Source: an uncultured Kordia sp. (GTDB lineage: Bacteria; Bacteroidota; Bacteroidia; Flavobacteriales; Flavobacteriaceae). From it: a DNA stretch of 64,000 nt. Within the stretch, counting starts at the first letter, position 1, and each line of letters starts with the position of its first letter. A program made the position numbers and the translations under genes. This document shows positions 37,687 through 47,324 of the stretch, piece by piece. Where the stretch lies: assembly GCF_947489565.1 (NCBI RefSeq), contig NZ_CANLEA010000012.1, positions 1 through 64,000 on the forward strand. The letters are read 5' to 3'. The notes below the pieces were generated by a model. The model was not told where the DNA came from. It did no database searches and was given only the letters and a program-made list of their open reading frames with translations.

Positions 37687-37764
37687 TTACTGGCTGAAAC
37701 CAGCTAGTAATTTTTTCTTTTTCATAGCAATTTTTTCCCATCCTTGATCATATTAAGGGTGGGT
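37687..37764 (+). terminator. Two tandem terminator hairpins after dnaJ
   Basis: TTACTGGCTG/CAGCTAGTAA (37687-37710) with a T-rich tail, followed by CCCATCCTT/AAGGGTGGG (37738-37764) and TTTTG. Both stems have good T tracts on the + strand. The gap 37765-37933 shows no further element I can name. Confidence 0.72.
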
Positions 37765-37933
37765 TTTGTTTTATATTTGGTATGATTTAATTGAAAGAAA
37801 CCTACCAAGGCATACTTCAAATCGTAAATCAAATTAACTCCGCTGAAAAGCAGAGTCCCAAAAAAGTATATCAATTTTTATATTCATTTTGTAACAAAAC
37901 GTACAAGATCGTTACTTATACAAAAAACTTTTC

Positions 37934-38863
37934 ATGAGTTCAATTCTTCAGGCGAAAGACGTCGTAAAAAAGTATGGTGAGTATACCGCATTAAATAAAG
38001 TTTCTATTGACGTACCTAAAGGAAGTATCTTCGGACTTCTAGGACCCAACGGAGCTGGAAAAACCTCACTCATCCGAATCATTAATCAAATTACTGCGCC
38101 AGATGCTGGGCAAGTACTGCTCGATGGCGAAGCACTGCAACAATTTCATATTAGAGACATTGGTTATATGCCAGAAGAACGTGGTTTGTATAAATCAATG
38201 AAAGTTGGCGAACAAGCACTGTATTTAGCGCAATTGAAAGGATTGAGCAAATCGGAAGCAAAAATGCGCTTGAAATATTGGTTCGAAAAATTTGAAATTT
38301 CAGATTGGTGGAACAAGAAGATTCAAGAATTATCAAAAGGGATGGCGCAGAAAATTCAGTTTGTAGTTACCGTGTTGCATCAACCGAAGTTATTAATTTT
38401 TGATGAACCGTTTAGCGGATTCGATCCAATTAATGCAAACCGAATTAAAGACGAAATTTTACAATTACGCGATGATGGCGCTACCGTAATCTTTTCTACG
38501 CACAGAATGGAATCTGTAGAAGAACTCTGCGATCATATTGCGTTGATTCACAAATCAAATAAAGTATTAGACGGAAAACTTACAGATGTAAAACGTCAAT
38601 ACAAAAGCAATACATATCAAGTTGGAATTGCTGGAGTAAACAATCAACAATTACGATCGGTACTGAACGAAAAGTTTGAATTGACTGATGCTGATTTTAA
38701 ATCTATCGATGACGATTTAAAACTCAATATCAAACTTAAAAACGGCGATACTTCTAACGATTTGCTTTCGTATTTAACTTCGCAAGGACAAGTCAATCAC
38801 TTTGTAGAAGTCATTCCAAGTGTCAACGATATATTTATTCAAACCGTAGAAAATAATAATTAG
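37934..38863 (+). CDS. ABC transporter ATP-binding protein (NatA-like)
   Basis: 309 residues. Walker A 'GPNGAGKTS' (37-45), Q-loop region 'IGYMPEERGLY', signature 'ELSKGMAQKIQF', Walker B 'LLIFDEPFSGFDP' and H-loop 'STHRME' are all complete. A C-terminal DUF4162-type extension (about 225-305) is usual in ATPases that pair with NatB-like permeases. Stop and next start are two bases apart, so it is cotranscribed with the permease gene. The complex probably exports ions or small molecules. Confidence 0.93.
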   Translation: MSSILQAKDVVKKYGEYTALNKVSIDVPKGSIFGLLGPNGAGKTSLIRIINQITAPDAGQVLLDGEALQQFHIRDIGYMPEERGLYKSMKVGEQALYLAQLKGLSKSEAKMRLKYWFEKFEISDWWNKKIQELSKGMAQKIQFVVTVLHQPKLLIFDEPFSGFDPINANRIKDEILQLRDDGATVIFSTHRMESVEELCDHIALIHKSNKVLDGKLTDVKRQYKSNTYQVGIAGVNNQQLRSVLNEKFELTDADFKSIDDDLKLNIKLKNGDTSNDLLSYLTSQGQVNHFVEVIPSVNDIFIQTVENNN

Positions 38864-38865
38864 AC

Positions 38866-40185
38866 ATGAACCATTTACCGCTAATTATCAAAAGAGAATA
38901 TCTAACGAAAGTTAGAAACAAGTCGTTTATTTTAATGACTTTTTTAAGTCCTTTAATTTTCATCGGACTTATTACGTTGATTGTGTATTTGACGCAATTG
39001 AACAACAATAAACAACGTACCATTTCTATTTTGGATGAAACTGGGAAAATTTCGCAAGTATTCCAAGCTGAAGCTAACGATAAAGATGCCAACACAAAAT
39101 ATATCTTCCTCAAAGGAATTTCTTTAGAAGAAGCTAAAAAGCAGGTACAAGAAGCTGAGCAATACGGATTGTTACATATTCGTCAAATGGCTTCCACAGA
39201 AGCAATTGCACAGCAAATAAAATTCTATTCGGAAGATTCACCTTCTCAAAATTTTATTTCAAAATTAGAACGTAGACTCTCTGAAAAACTCACCGAAGAA
39301 ACCTTATTACAAAACAATGTAAATATTGATTTGGTGAAAAAATCCAAAATGCAAGTCGCCATTGGGCAAGAAACATTTTCGGGAGAACGCACCTCAAAAC
39401 TCATCAACTATTCCAAACTCGGATTCGGTTTTGCGGCTGGATATCTACTATTCATGTTCATCATCATCTACGGAAATATGATTATGCGTAGTGTGATTGA
39501 AGAAAAGACAAATCGTATTATTGAAATTATCATTTCCTCTGTAAAACCCATTCAATTATTGATGGGGAAAATTATTGGAACTTCCTTAGCTGGAATTACC
39601 CAGTTTTTAATGTGGATTGTACTTGGAGGAACCATTGTTGTGATTCTGGGACTTGTATTCGGTTTTGACCTTATGAGTGCGCAAACGGCACAACAACAAG
39701 AATTAATAGCACAAGGAGCAAATATTGACATTCAAATACTTATCTCACATATTATTAGCAGTTTACCTATTGTAAACTTAATGGTCGCGTTCTTTATCTT
39801 TTTTATTGGAGGATATTTACTGTATAGTTCTTTATATGCTGCTATTGGTGCGGCTGTAGACAACGAAACGGATACACAGCAATTTATGATGCCAATACTA
39901 ATGCCGCTCATTTTAGCCGTATATGTTGGTGGATTTACGGTATTAGAAGATCCGCATGGAACTGTGGCTACTGTATTTTCATACCTTCCATTTACATCGC
40001 CTGTAGTGATGTTGATGCGAATTCCGTTTGGTGTTGGTATAGGAGAACAGTTAATTTCAATCGTAATTTTGTATATTACCTTTGCAGGAACTGTTTGGTT
40101 TGCATCAAAAATTTACCGTGTTGGTATTTTAATGTACGGAAAAAAGCCAAGCTACAAAGAAATATTCAAGTGGTTGAAATACTAG
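38866..40185 (+). CDS. ABC transporter permease (NatB/ABC-2 type)
   Basis: 439 residues. One N-terminal membrane helix ('SFILMTFLSPLIFIGLITLI', about 22-41), a periplasmic domain of about 130 residues and five or six C-terminal helices ('LGFGFAAGYLLFMFIIIYG', 'FLMWIVLGGTIVVILGLVFG', 'MVAFFIFFIGGYLLYSSLY'). 'MRSVIEEKTNRIIEIIISS' before the second helix is the conserved coupling segment of NatB-like permeases. It forms the exporter with the ATPase encoded just upstream. The mscS-like gene follows four bases later. Confidence 0.92.
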   Translation: MNHLPLIIKREYLTKVRNKSFILMTFLSPLIFIGLITLIVYLTQLNNNKQRTISILDETGKISQVFQAEANDKDANTKYIFLKGISLEEAKKQVQEAEQYGLLHIRQMASTEAIAQQIKFYSEDSPSQNFISKLERRLSEKLTEETLLQNNVNIDLVKKSKMQVAIGQETFSGERTSKLINYSKLGFGFAAGYLLFMFIIIYGNMIMRSVIEEKTNRIIEIIISSVKPIQLLMGKIIGTSLAGITQFLMWIVLGGTIVVILGLVFGFDLMSAQTAQQQELIAQGANIDIQILISHIISSLPIVNLMVAFFIFFIGGYLLYSSLYAAIGAAVDNETDTQQFMMPILMPLILAVYVGGFTVLEDPHGTVATVFSYLPFTSPVVMLMRIPFGVGIGEQLISIVILYITFAGTVWFASKIYRVGILMYGKKPSYKEIFKWLKY

Positions 40186-40189
40186 CGTT

Positions 40190-41023
40190 ATGAATGAAAA
40201 TGATGGGTTTTTAGAAATTTTAATTTACAAGCATGGAGAAATTACCATCACTGTGCAAGTTGTTTTAACACTTGTTATAGTATTAATTGCTACCCATTTT
40301 ATTCTTAAGTTTGCTCGAATTGCAGTATCTAAAAGATTGGAGGAAGATGGTAAAAACCGTTTTAAAACGGTCTTTACCTTTTTAAAGTATTTTATATTTT
40401 CCATTGCCATTATAACATCGCTGGATGCTTCTGGTATTCATATCACAGCATTATTGGCTGCCTCTACTGCTTTATTTGTAGGTATTGGACTTGGAATGCA
40501 AAAACTATTTCAGGATATTATTTCTGGAATTTTTATTCTAGTTGACAAAACTGTCATGGTGAATGATGTCATTGAGATTGATAAAAAGATTGGAAAGGTT
40601 ACACAAGTTGGACTCCGAACGACCAAAGCCGTTACGCATGATGAAAAAATTCTTGTCATTCCCAATCATAAGTTTTTAAACGAAATTTTATACAATTGGA
40701 CACAAAATGACGTACGAACTCGAGAATCAATTAATGTTGGAGTTGCGTATGGTACGGATGTTGATTTAGTAAAAGCGTTACTCTTTGGAATTGCAGTTCA
40801 AGATCCTGCTATTTTAAATGATCCTAAACCTCAAATCTTTTTTGAAGATTTTGGTGATAGTGCTTTGAAATTCAGGTTGTATTTTTATATTGGTGATAGC
40901 TTTCATTTGCCAGAAGTTCAGAGTAGATTGCGATACAAAGTGTACAAGACATTTAATGAAAATAATATAAGCATTCCATTTCCGCAACGAGAAGTACATG
41001 TTTATGATTCAAAAATAGAATAA
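40190..41023 (+). CDS. MscS-family mechanosensitive ion channel
   Basis: 277 residues. Three hydrophobic segments at about 20-38, 65-80 and 84-110, the last being the Gly/Ala-rich pore helix ('LLAASTALFVGIGLGMQKLF'), then 'DIISGIFILVDKTVMVNDVI' and the soluble beta-domain and cage ('VTQVGLRTTKAVTHDEKILV', 'IPNHKFLNEILYNW'). It opens under membrane tension and releases solutes. Length is close to E. coli MscS (286). It sits inside a four-gene operon with an ABC exporter and an NtrC-like regulator. Confidence 0.92.
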   Translation: MNENDGFLEILIYKHGEITITVQVVLTLVIVLIATHFILKFARIAVSKRLEEDGKNRFKTVFTFLKYFIFSIAIITSLDASGIHITALLAASTALFVGIGLGMQKLFQDIISGIFILVDKTVMVNDVIEIDKKIGKVTQVGLRTTKAVTHDEKILVIPNHKFLNEILYNWTQNDVRTRESINVGVAYGTDVDLVKALLFGIAVQDPAILNDPKPQIFFEDFGDSALKFRLYFYIGDSFHLPEVQSRLRYKVYKTFNENNISIPFPQREVHVYDSKIE

Positions 41024-41024
41024 T

Positions 41025-42188
41025 ATGCCTAAAATATTAGTAATAGAAGACGAATCAGCCATTCGTAGAGTATTAGTAAAAATCTTATCCGAAGAAAATG
41101 ACACCTATGAAGTGTCACAAGCCGAAGATGGTTTGGCAGGAATTGAAATGGTAAAGAAAGATGATTATGACTTGGTTCTTTGCGATATAAAAATGCCAAA
41201 AATGGATGGTGTTGAAGTATTGGAAGCAGCCAAAAAGATAAAGCCTGAAACTCCTTTTGTGATGATTTCTGGACATGGCGATTTGGACACAGCCGTAAAT
41301 ACCATGAGAATTGGAGCCTTTGACTATATTTCAAAGCCGCCAGATTTGAATCGACTATTGAATACCGTTCGCAATGCACTTGATAGAAAAGAATTGGTTG
41401 TTGAAAACAAACGATTGAAAAAGAAAGTCAGTAAGAATTACGAAATGATTGGTAATTCTGATGCTATTGAACAGATTAAAGATATTATAGAAAAAGTAGC
41501 ACCAACAGATGCGCGTGTTTTAATTACAGGACCTAATGGGACTGGAAAAGAATTAGTATCACATTGGTTGCACCAGAAGAGTGATCGTAGTAAAGGTCCG
41601 ATGATTGAAGTAAACTGTGCAGCGATTCCTAGTGAATTGATTGAAAGTGAATTATTCGGTCATGTAAAAGGAGCTTTTACGAGTGCTAATAAAGACAGAG
41701 CTGGAAAGTTTGAAGCTGCCAATGGCGGAACAATTTTCTTAGATGAGATTGGAGATATGAGCTTATCGGCACAAGCCAAAGTATTACGTGCATTGCAAGA
41801 AAGCAGAGTACAACGCGTTGGTAGCGATAAAGATATTAAAGTGAATGTTCGTGTGGTTGCGGCAACCAATAAGAATTTGAAGAAAGAAATTGAAGATGGA
41901 AAATTCCGTGAAGATTTATATCACAGATTGGCCGTAATTTTAATCAAAGTTCCTGCGTTAAATGATCGTAGAGAAGACATTCCGTTATTGATCAATCATT
42001 TTGCTGGTAAAATTGCCAGTGATCAAGGAAATGCTCCAAAAAAATTCTCTGACAAAGCCGTCAAATTATTACAAGAATACGATTGGACAGGAAATATTAG
42101 AGAACTACGAAATGTAATAGAACGTTTAATCATTCTTGGAGGAAAAGAAGTCTCCGAAGAAGATGTGAAGTTATTTGCTTCGAAATAG
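41025..42188 (+). CDS. NtrC-like sigma-54 response regulator without DNA-binding domain
   Basis: 387 residues. The receiver (1-120) has the phospho-acceptor D54 in 'LVLCDIKMPKMDG'. The AAA+ domain has Walker A 'GPNGTGKE' (169-176), the L1 loop 'GAFTSA' (216-221) instead of GAFTGA, and Walker B 'TIFLDE' (236-241). The protein ends at 'IRELRNVIERLIILGGK' plus about 15 residues, with no Fis-type HTH. It therefore cannot bind an enhancer in the usual way and may activate sigma-54 from solution. It is the last gene of the ABC-mscS operon. No histidine kinase gene is near. Confidence 0.9.
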   Translation: MPKILVIEDESAIRRVLVKILSEENDTYEVSQAEDGLAGIEMVKKDDYDLVLCDIKMPKMDGVEVLEAAKKIKPETPFVMISGHGDLDTAVNTMRIGAFDYISKPPDLNRLLNTVRNALDRKELVVENKRLKKKVSKNYEMIGNSDAIEQIKDIIEKVAPTDARVLITGPNGTGKELVSHWLHQKSDRSKGPMIEVNCAAIPSELIESELFGHVKGAFTSANKDRAGKFEAANGGTIFLDEIGDMSLSAQAKVLRALQESRVQRVGSDKDIKVNVRVVAATNKNLKKEIEDGKFREDLYHRLAVILIKVPALNDRREDIPLLINHFAGKIASDQGNAPKKFSDKAVKLLQEYDWTGNIRELRNVIERLIILGGKEVSEEDVKLFASK

Positions 42189-42193
42189 ATACA

Positions 42194-42225
42194 AAAAAAA
42201 TCAGCTTTTACAGCTGATTTTTTTG
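42194..42225. terminator. Bidirectional terminator
   Basis: AAAAAAATCAGCT, loop TTTAC and AGCTGATTTTTTT form a 13-bp perfect stem between the sigma-54 regulator and the convergent hydrolase gene. Confidence 0.88.
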
Positions 42226-42293
42226 TTTTGTATTGTTTGTTATGGCATGAGTTGGAAACCCGCGCCAGCGATTGTATCTAACAAATCTATAAA

Positions 42294-44219
42294 CTACTTC
42301 AAAACCGTAAACTCAATCTTAGAATCGTTGAAAATCGTATGTGTTTGATTTTTGAAATCTTCTTCTTTGGCTTTGTATATATTCGGCACAAATGTTTGCG
42401 GATTCAAATCAATAAGTGGAAACCACGTACTTTGCACTTGAATTTGCACTTTGTGTCCTTTTTTAAACGTATGATATACATCTTGTAACTTAATATTTAC
42501 AGCCGTTTTTTGATTTGGCACAAACGGTTCTGGATATTCAAAACTGTTACGGAAACGTCCACGCATTACTTCACTACGCACCATTAAATGATAGTTACTC
42601 ATAGCCAAATGGTCTTGCATGCCTTCTTCTTGCTCTTCTGCATCATGTGGATGTACATCTACAACTTTTACAATCCAATCAGCATCCGTTCCTGTTGTAG
42701 CCACTTGCAATTTTGCTAGAATGTCACCTGCCAAGGTATAATCTTCTTCCAACACTTCCGTTTCAAAGATCAATACATCAGGACGACGCGCTGCAAATCG
42801 TTGATCGTCTGTCATATACTTTCGTGGTGTAAACACTGTTTTAATATCTTCTGAATACGGAACAGGTCGCTTCAAATCACTTACAAATACTTCTTTTGTA
42901 TCTCCTTTTTTCGCCGTAGATAATTCTTGATCAGCATTCAAATACATGTCTTCTTTAGCAACATTTGCTGGTGGCCAACTATCATAACTACTCCACGATT
43001 TCTTTCCAGTATCAAACACATAAGCTTCTGGCAATCCTGAATTTTTACTTCCATCACCTTTTAAGAAATGGTTAAAGAATTTTGTCTCAACATCACGCTG
43101 AAAGTTTAGCGAAATTGAATCTCCAAAGTAATAATTCCCCACAAAATTTTTCACATTACTACTTGCCCATCTTCCATGATCCCAAGGTCCAAAAACCATT
43201 GTATTGTAGTTGTCTGGATTGTACTTTTCAATGGTTTTATAGGTTTCAAAAGGTCCGTATAAATCTTCTGCATCAAACAGTCCTCCAACAATCATCGTCG
43301 CTACAAACGGTTTGATATTTTTTAAATTCTGAATCAATCCTTTTGGTTTCCATACACTGTCGTAGTTTGGATGATCTATAATTTCTTTCCAAAAAACATC
43401 ATCTACTTGATCGGATTTGGAGACAATTACATTGTCTAACTTTTCATATTCAAAATAACTGTTCAAATTACTCAATGGTCCCGCATCTAAAAAGAACTGA
43501 TATTGATCTTTTGTTCCTAAGTCTGGTAGCTTGTACCAAGCAGAATCTTTCGGTACATCTTTGATCGTTCCAAATAAAGAAACCGCTCTAAAATAACTTA
43601 ATAAAAAGGCTCCGTTGTGATGAAAATCATCAAAAAAGAAATCACCAATACACGCTTGTGGTGAAGCTGCTTTTAAAGCTGGATGCGCATCAATCGTAGA
43701 ATAGGTTGAGTAATATCCTGGATATGAAATTCCCCACGTTCCTACTCTTCCATTATTATTTTCTACATTTTTCACCAACCAATCAATGGTATCAAACGTA
43801 TCTGACGACTCATCAACTTGCGTATTATCTGTTTTGTTTGGAATATACGCACGCATGTTATCATACACACCTTCACTCATCCAACGACCACGCACATCTT
43901 GATAGACAATAATATTTCCTTCTTTCATTAAATGCAGATTAGGTCCGATCTTTTTTCGAAACTTATCTTCACCATACGGCTTGCAGCTATAAGGTGTACG
44001 CATCATTAAAATAGGATATTTTTGACTGGTATCTTTTGGAGAATAAATCGTGGTATGCAATTTAATTCCATCACGCATTTCTATGGTAACTTCTTGCTTG
44101 TTATAATGCTCTTGCACATAGGTATCGTTCACTTTTGCAGCTGCATCTTTTTTGGAAGTTTTTGTACAGGAAGTACATAAAAAGGCAAGGACTAAAGTAA
44201 TTTTAAAAAAGGTTTTCAT
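42294..44219 (-). CDS. CocE/NonD family hydrolase (X-Pro dipeptidyl-peptidase S15-like), lipoprotein
   Basis: 641 residues. Lipobox 'FLCTSC' (Cys18). The alpha/beta-hydrolase core holds the nucleophile Ser in 'GTWGISYPGYYS', the likely Asp in 'IVGGLFDAEDLYG' and the His in 'FGPWDHGRW'. A C-terminal jelly-roll domain (about 400-640, 'RNSFEYPEPFVPNQ', 'HKVQIQVQSTWFPLID') completes the family architecture. Members hydrolyse peptides, esters or beta-lactam precursors, and the substrate here is open. The lipoprotein signal places it in the outer part of the envelope. Confidence 0.9.
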   Translation of the reverse strand: MKTFFKITLVLAFLCTSCTKTSKKDAAAKVNDTYVQEHYNKQEVTIEMRDGIKLHTTIYSPKDTSQKYPILMMRTPYSCKPYGEDKFRKKIGPNLHLMKEGNIIVYQDVRGRWMSEGVYDNMRAYIPNKTDNTQVDESSDTFDTIDWLVKNVENNNGRVGTWGISYPGYYSTYSTIDAHPALKAASPQACIGDFFFDDFHHNGAFLLSYFRAVSLFGTIKDVPKDSAWYKLPDLGTKDQYQFFLDAGPLSNLNSYFEYEKLDNVIVSKSDQVDDVFWKEIIDHPNYDSVWKPKGLIQNLKNIKPFVATMIVGGLFDAEDLYGPFETYKTIEKYNPDNYNTMVFGPWDHGRWASSNVKNFVGNYYFGDSISLNFQRDVETKFFNHFLKGDGSKNSGLPEAYVFDTGKKSWSSYDSWPPANVAKEDMYLNADQELSTAKKGDTKEVFVSDLKRPVPYSEDIKTVFTPRKYMTDDQRFAARRPDVLIFETEVLEEDYTLAGDILAKLQVATTGTDADWIVKVVDVHPHDAEEQEEGMQDHLAMSNYHLMVRSEVMRGRFRNSFEYPEPFVPNQKTAVNIKLQDVYHTFKKGHKVQIQVQSTWFPLIDLNPQTFVPNIYKAKEEDFKNQTHTIFNDSKIEFTVLK

Positions 44220-44372
44220 CTGTAATCTTTTTCTTTTTAAGTTTTTTTAGATGGAATTCACAAACAATACTTTGAGTTTTCATCAAAATATTAGCAAGTT
44301 CATTTCATTTGGTTGTAGTTCGTAATTTTTTAATGTCTAAATTTACAAATTATTAATCGCTATTAGATCACA

Positions 44373-45134
44373 ATGAGAAGAATCCTAACTATTTTAACGT
44401 TTGCACTTTGTATTGTTAGCTGTGAAACGAAAGAAACACAAGAAACGCCTGTTACAACTACAAAAACAGAAAAAGAAAGTACGGTTAAGAAGCAATTTCC
44501 TAAACTGGAACCGAATCGTTATAATGTAGGTTTTTTAATTATGGATGGTGTGTTCAATACTGAATTGACAGCGCCTTTTGATATTTTTCAACATACTATT
44601 TTCCGTGAGAATATTAAAGCGATGAATGTGTTTACAGTCGCTAATACAGATGCACCAATTACAACCTTTGAAGGCATGCGAATTTTGCCTGATTATAATT
44701 ATTTGAAAGATGAGTTGCCCAAGATTGATATTCTAGTTGTACCAAGTGCCGAACATCATTTAGATACTGATTTGGAAGATGAAAAAATGATTGCTTTTGT
44801 TCAGAAAGTGGATAAAGAAGCAACATTCATAACATCGCATTGTGATGGCGCGTTTGTCCTGGCAAAAGCTGGATTGTTAGATCATGTAGCTTCTACCACG
44901 TTTCCAAGTGATATTCCGAAGATGCGCGAAATGTTTCCAAAGTTAGATATTAGAGATAATACCTTGTTTGTGCATGACGGAAAGTATATTACTTCGGCTG
45001 GTGGCGCCAAATCTTTTGAAGCAGCTTTGTACTTGTGTGAACATTTGTATGGAAAAGAAATTGCCAAAAGTCTTGCCGGCGGTTTGGTGATCGACTGGAC
45101 TTTGGATGGTTATCCACATACGGTTATTAAATAG
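44373..45134 (+). CDS. DJ-1/PfpI family lipoprotein
   Basis: 253 residues. Lipobox 'CIVSC' (Cys17) followed by a Thr/Lys-rich linker (18-45). The DJ-1/PfpI domain covers about 50-250 ('YNVGFLIMDGVFNTELTAPF', 'IDILVVPSAEHHLD'), with the nucleophile-elbow Cys in 'FITSHCDGAFVLAKAGLLD'. 'YITSAGGAKSFEAALYLCE' is typical of the AraC-associated amidase-like subgroup. Export of such a domain by a lipoprotein signal is uncommon but seen in Bacteroidota. The substrate is unknown. It is divergent from the S15-like hydrolase gene. Confidence 0.86.
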   Translation: MRRILTILTFALCIVSCETKETQETPVTTTKTEKESTVKKQFPKLEPNRYNVGFLIMDGVFNTELTAPFDIFQHTIFRENIKAMNVFTVANTDAPITTFEGMRILPDYNYLKDELPKIDILVVPSAEHHLDTDLEDEKMIAFVQKVDKEATFITSHCDGAFVLAKAGLLDHVASTTFPSDIPKMREMFPKLDIRDNTLFVHDGKYITSAGGAKSFEAALYLCEHLYGKEIAKSLAGGLVIDWTLDGYPHTVIK

Positions 45135-45187
45135 GGTTTTGGGTCTTTGGTTTTGGGTTTTGGGTTTTAGGTTTTGGGTTTTAGGTT
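45135..45187. repeat. G/T-rich simple tandem repeat
   Basis: About seven units of GGGTTTT(A/G) and related GGGTCTTT occupy the whole spacer between the DJ-1 and HTTM genes, which converge here. It resembles the block at 163-235 and could fold as a G-quadruplex on the + strand. Confidence 0.75.
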
Positions 45188-45190
45188 TCT

Positions 45191-46558
45191 TTATTGATAT
45201 CCTTTAAATTCTGAAATCCATTGATTGTCAGAAAATTGATCTTCGTCCATTTTTGTCAAATCAATTCTCGGATCAAGCATGTGTTGTGTTGGCATTCCAT
45301 TAAACTCAACCTGCAAATCAGCTTTTATAATCGGATTTACCAAACCTTGTTCTAAGTATAGTTTTTTACTGATATATTTCGCTAAGTGCACAAAAGTATA
45401 CGGATCTTCTGGCATGTGCATGAATTGATTTCGCGTTACAAATGTGGTTCCATCTAAATTATATCTTTGAGAAGTAGCACGATCTACCAAAGACATCGTG
45501 AACTGTGTTACGTTTCTGGATTGCATTTTCATTCGCCAAGAAAACTTTTGCGCTATTCCTGTCCATTCAGGGTTTGTGGTTAAAAAGTGATGTCTCAAAG
45601 GAAATACTAGCTGAAATGCAACAAATAAGAAAATACAAATTAATGTTAGTTTTTTGAATTTAGGACTTTCATTCTGATCCAAAACAGCTTCCTGCTCTTC
45701 TGAATTTTCTGTTGATTTACTCATAAAAATACCATCAACATAGTTTCCGACTTTTTTACTGTCAAAAAATAGAATCGTCGCACAAATCATGAAGAACGGA
45801 AAGATTCCAATATCATCAAATAGAATAGAATTATTCGTATAACTAAATATAACCACGAGGATTACTCCAAAGAGTCGTGTTCTTTTGTTCAATAATATAA
45901 AAGCAATGCTTAAGTCAAATATGAGTCCGCCATATTTGATTAACATAATGAGCGTTTCCTTTGGGAAAAGATTTGTCAATACACTGCTTTGCGCTTGATC
46001 AATGGTATATCCTACAAGATTACTATCTAACCAATTTGGAGATAGTTTTGAAATTCCTCCATAAAAGTACACTACAGAAAGCAGAAAAATAAGGATGTTT
46101 TGTTGCCAAGCAGGAACGAGTTTTGACAATGGTTTTTTAGAAAATTTTACTCGAAGACTGTACTTTCTGTCCGCATTCATAAATATCATCACAAAAGCAA
46201 TTAAGGCAATCAGATAGATATGATTGTTGTACAAAGTTTTGTCTATAAACGAAAAGTATGAAAATCCTACAAAGAAAAATATCATCGCATATCGGTACAA
46301 AAACCCAAGTGTAATTAGGATTGCTGAAATCAAAAGCCCAGCATGAATTACCTTTAAAAAGCCTAGTGAGAATGGTTGTAAAAATTCTAATCCTTGATAT
46401 GGAAATAAGACTTCGGGACCAAATATAAACTGAAACGTATAGTCAATTTCATAATAGTAAATCATTTGATAGGTCATAAACATTCCGAAAAAAATTCGGA
46501 AAATAGCCACTATAGAAACATCAATTGATTTGAATACGAGTTTGTGAATATACTTCAT
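45191..46558 (-). CDS. HTTM domain membrane protein
   Basis: 455 residues from the ATG at 46558; a longer start at 46591 adds 11 residues rich in Arg/Thr and is unlikely. HTTM domains (horizontally transferred transmembrane, related to vitamin K-dependent gamma-carboxylase) are recognised from 'SIVAIFRIFFGMFMTYQMI', 'SYFSFIDKTLYNNHIYLIAL', 'NILIFLLSVVYFYGGISKLS' and 'SWRMKMQSRN'. About eight membrane helices come first, then a soluble C-terminal part. It may be an enzyme of the gamma-carboxylase superfamily, but its substrate is unknown. Confidence 0.85.
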   Translation of the reverse strand: MKYIHKLVFKSIDVSIVAIFRIFFGMFMTYQMIYYYEIDYTFQFIFGPEVLFPYQGLEFLQPFSLGFLKVIHAGLLISAILITLGFLYRYAMIFFFVGFSYFSFIDKTLYNNHIYLIALIAFVMIFMNADRKYSLRVKFSKKPLSKLVPAWQQNILIFLLSVVYFYGGISKLSPNWLDSNLVGYTIDQAQSSVLTNLFPKETLIMLIKYGGLIFDLSIAFILLNKRTRLFGVILVVIFSYTNNSILFDDIGIFPFFMICATILFFDSKKVGNYVDGIFMSKSTENSEEQEAVLDQNESPKFKKLTLICIFLFVAFQLVFPLRHHFLTTNPEWTGIAQKFSWRMKMQSRNVTQFTMSLVDRATSQRYNLDGTTFVTRNQFMHMPEDPYTFVHLAKYISKKLYLEQGLVNPIIKADLQVEFNGMPTQHMLDPRIDLTKMDEDQFSDNQWISEFKGYQ

Positions 46559-46710
46559 AATGAGTCGGGTTGTTGTCCGCCTAAAATACAATTTTCCCCT
46601 AAAGCTTTCTTAAAATTTGAAAATAATTTCTTGAAAATTTATGAGCACAACCTACGAATTATGTTTTTGAATTTGAGGATTTTGAAAAGATATTAAAGTC
46701 TAACATTGTA

Positions 46711-47250
46711 CTAACTACAGACTTTACACTGTGTTTTTTCTTTGACTTCTCCTACGAGAAAACCTTGATCGTTTAGTTTGTAATCGCAACAATCCATATA
46801 GCCTTGTACAATGAGTTTTCGACCGCGTTGAATTTGTGATTTTACAGTTGCCAATGGAAGTTTTAATTGTGCTGCAATTGCTGCTTGTTTGATGCCTTTG
46901 ATATCTGATAAGAATAATGGATCTCTGTATTTTTTAGGTAGATTTTTAATAATTCCAGGCAAGCAATCTTTTTCTGAATGTGCATATTCTTCTGTGGAAA
47001 TAATAGTTTCTTCTTTGTTTAAAGGAACTTCTTTATTTGATATACGAAAATAGTCTAATACAGTATTTCTACTAACACTTAACAACCATGATTTTACTTT
47101 ACTTTCCTCGGATACGGTTGCTAATTTAGCATGTACTTTTAAAAACACTTCTTGAACCAAATCATCTGTAATTTGAGCATCTTTCACTTTACTCATGATG
47201 AAGCGTTTTACATCATCTGCATAACATTCCCAAACTTCTGTAGTCGTCAT
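46711..47250 (-). CDS. SigZ-like RNA polymerase sigma factor
   Basis: 179 residues from the Met in 'MTTTEVWECYADDVKRF' (47250); a start eight codons earlier (47274) is also open. Sigma-70 region 2 is 'SKVKDAQITDDLVQEVFLKV' with 'SWLLSVSRNTVLDYFR', and region 4 is 'LFLSDIKGIKQAAIAAQLKL' plus 'LATVKSQIQRGRKLI'. The tail has four Cys ('YMDCCDYK', 'QCKVCS'), which could bind metal and sense redox or metal state. It follows a 34-residue Cys-rich gene after 50-74 bases. No anti-sigma gene is adjacent. Confidence 0.88.
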   Translation of the reverse strand: MTTTEVWECYADDVKRFIMSKVKDAQITDDLVQEVFLKVHAKLATVSEESKVKSWLLSVSRNTVLDYFRISNKEVPLNKEETIISTEEYAHSEKDCLPGIIKNLPKKYRDPLFLSDIKGIKQAAIAAQLKLPLATVKSQIQRGRKLIVQGYMDCCDYKLNDQGFLVGEVKEKTQCKVCS

Positions 47251-47324
47251 TTCTTCTTTTTTTCTAATCAGCAAGATTGTCTTAGAAAGATACGAAGTTT
47301 TCCCAAGACAATCTTATACATATT

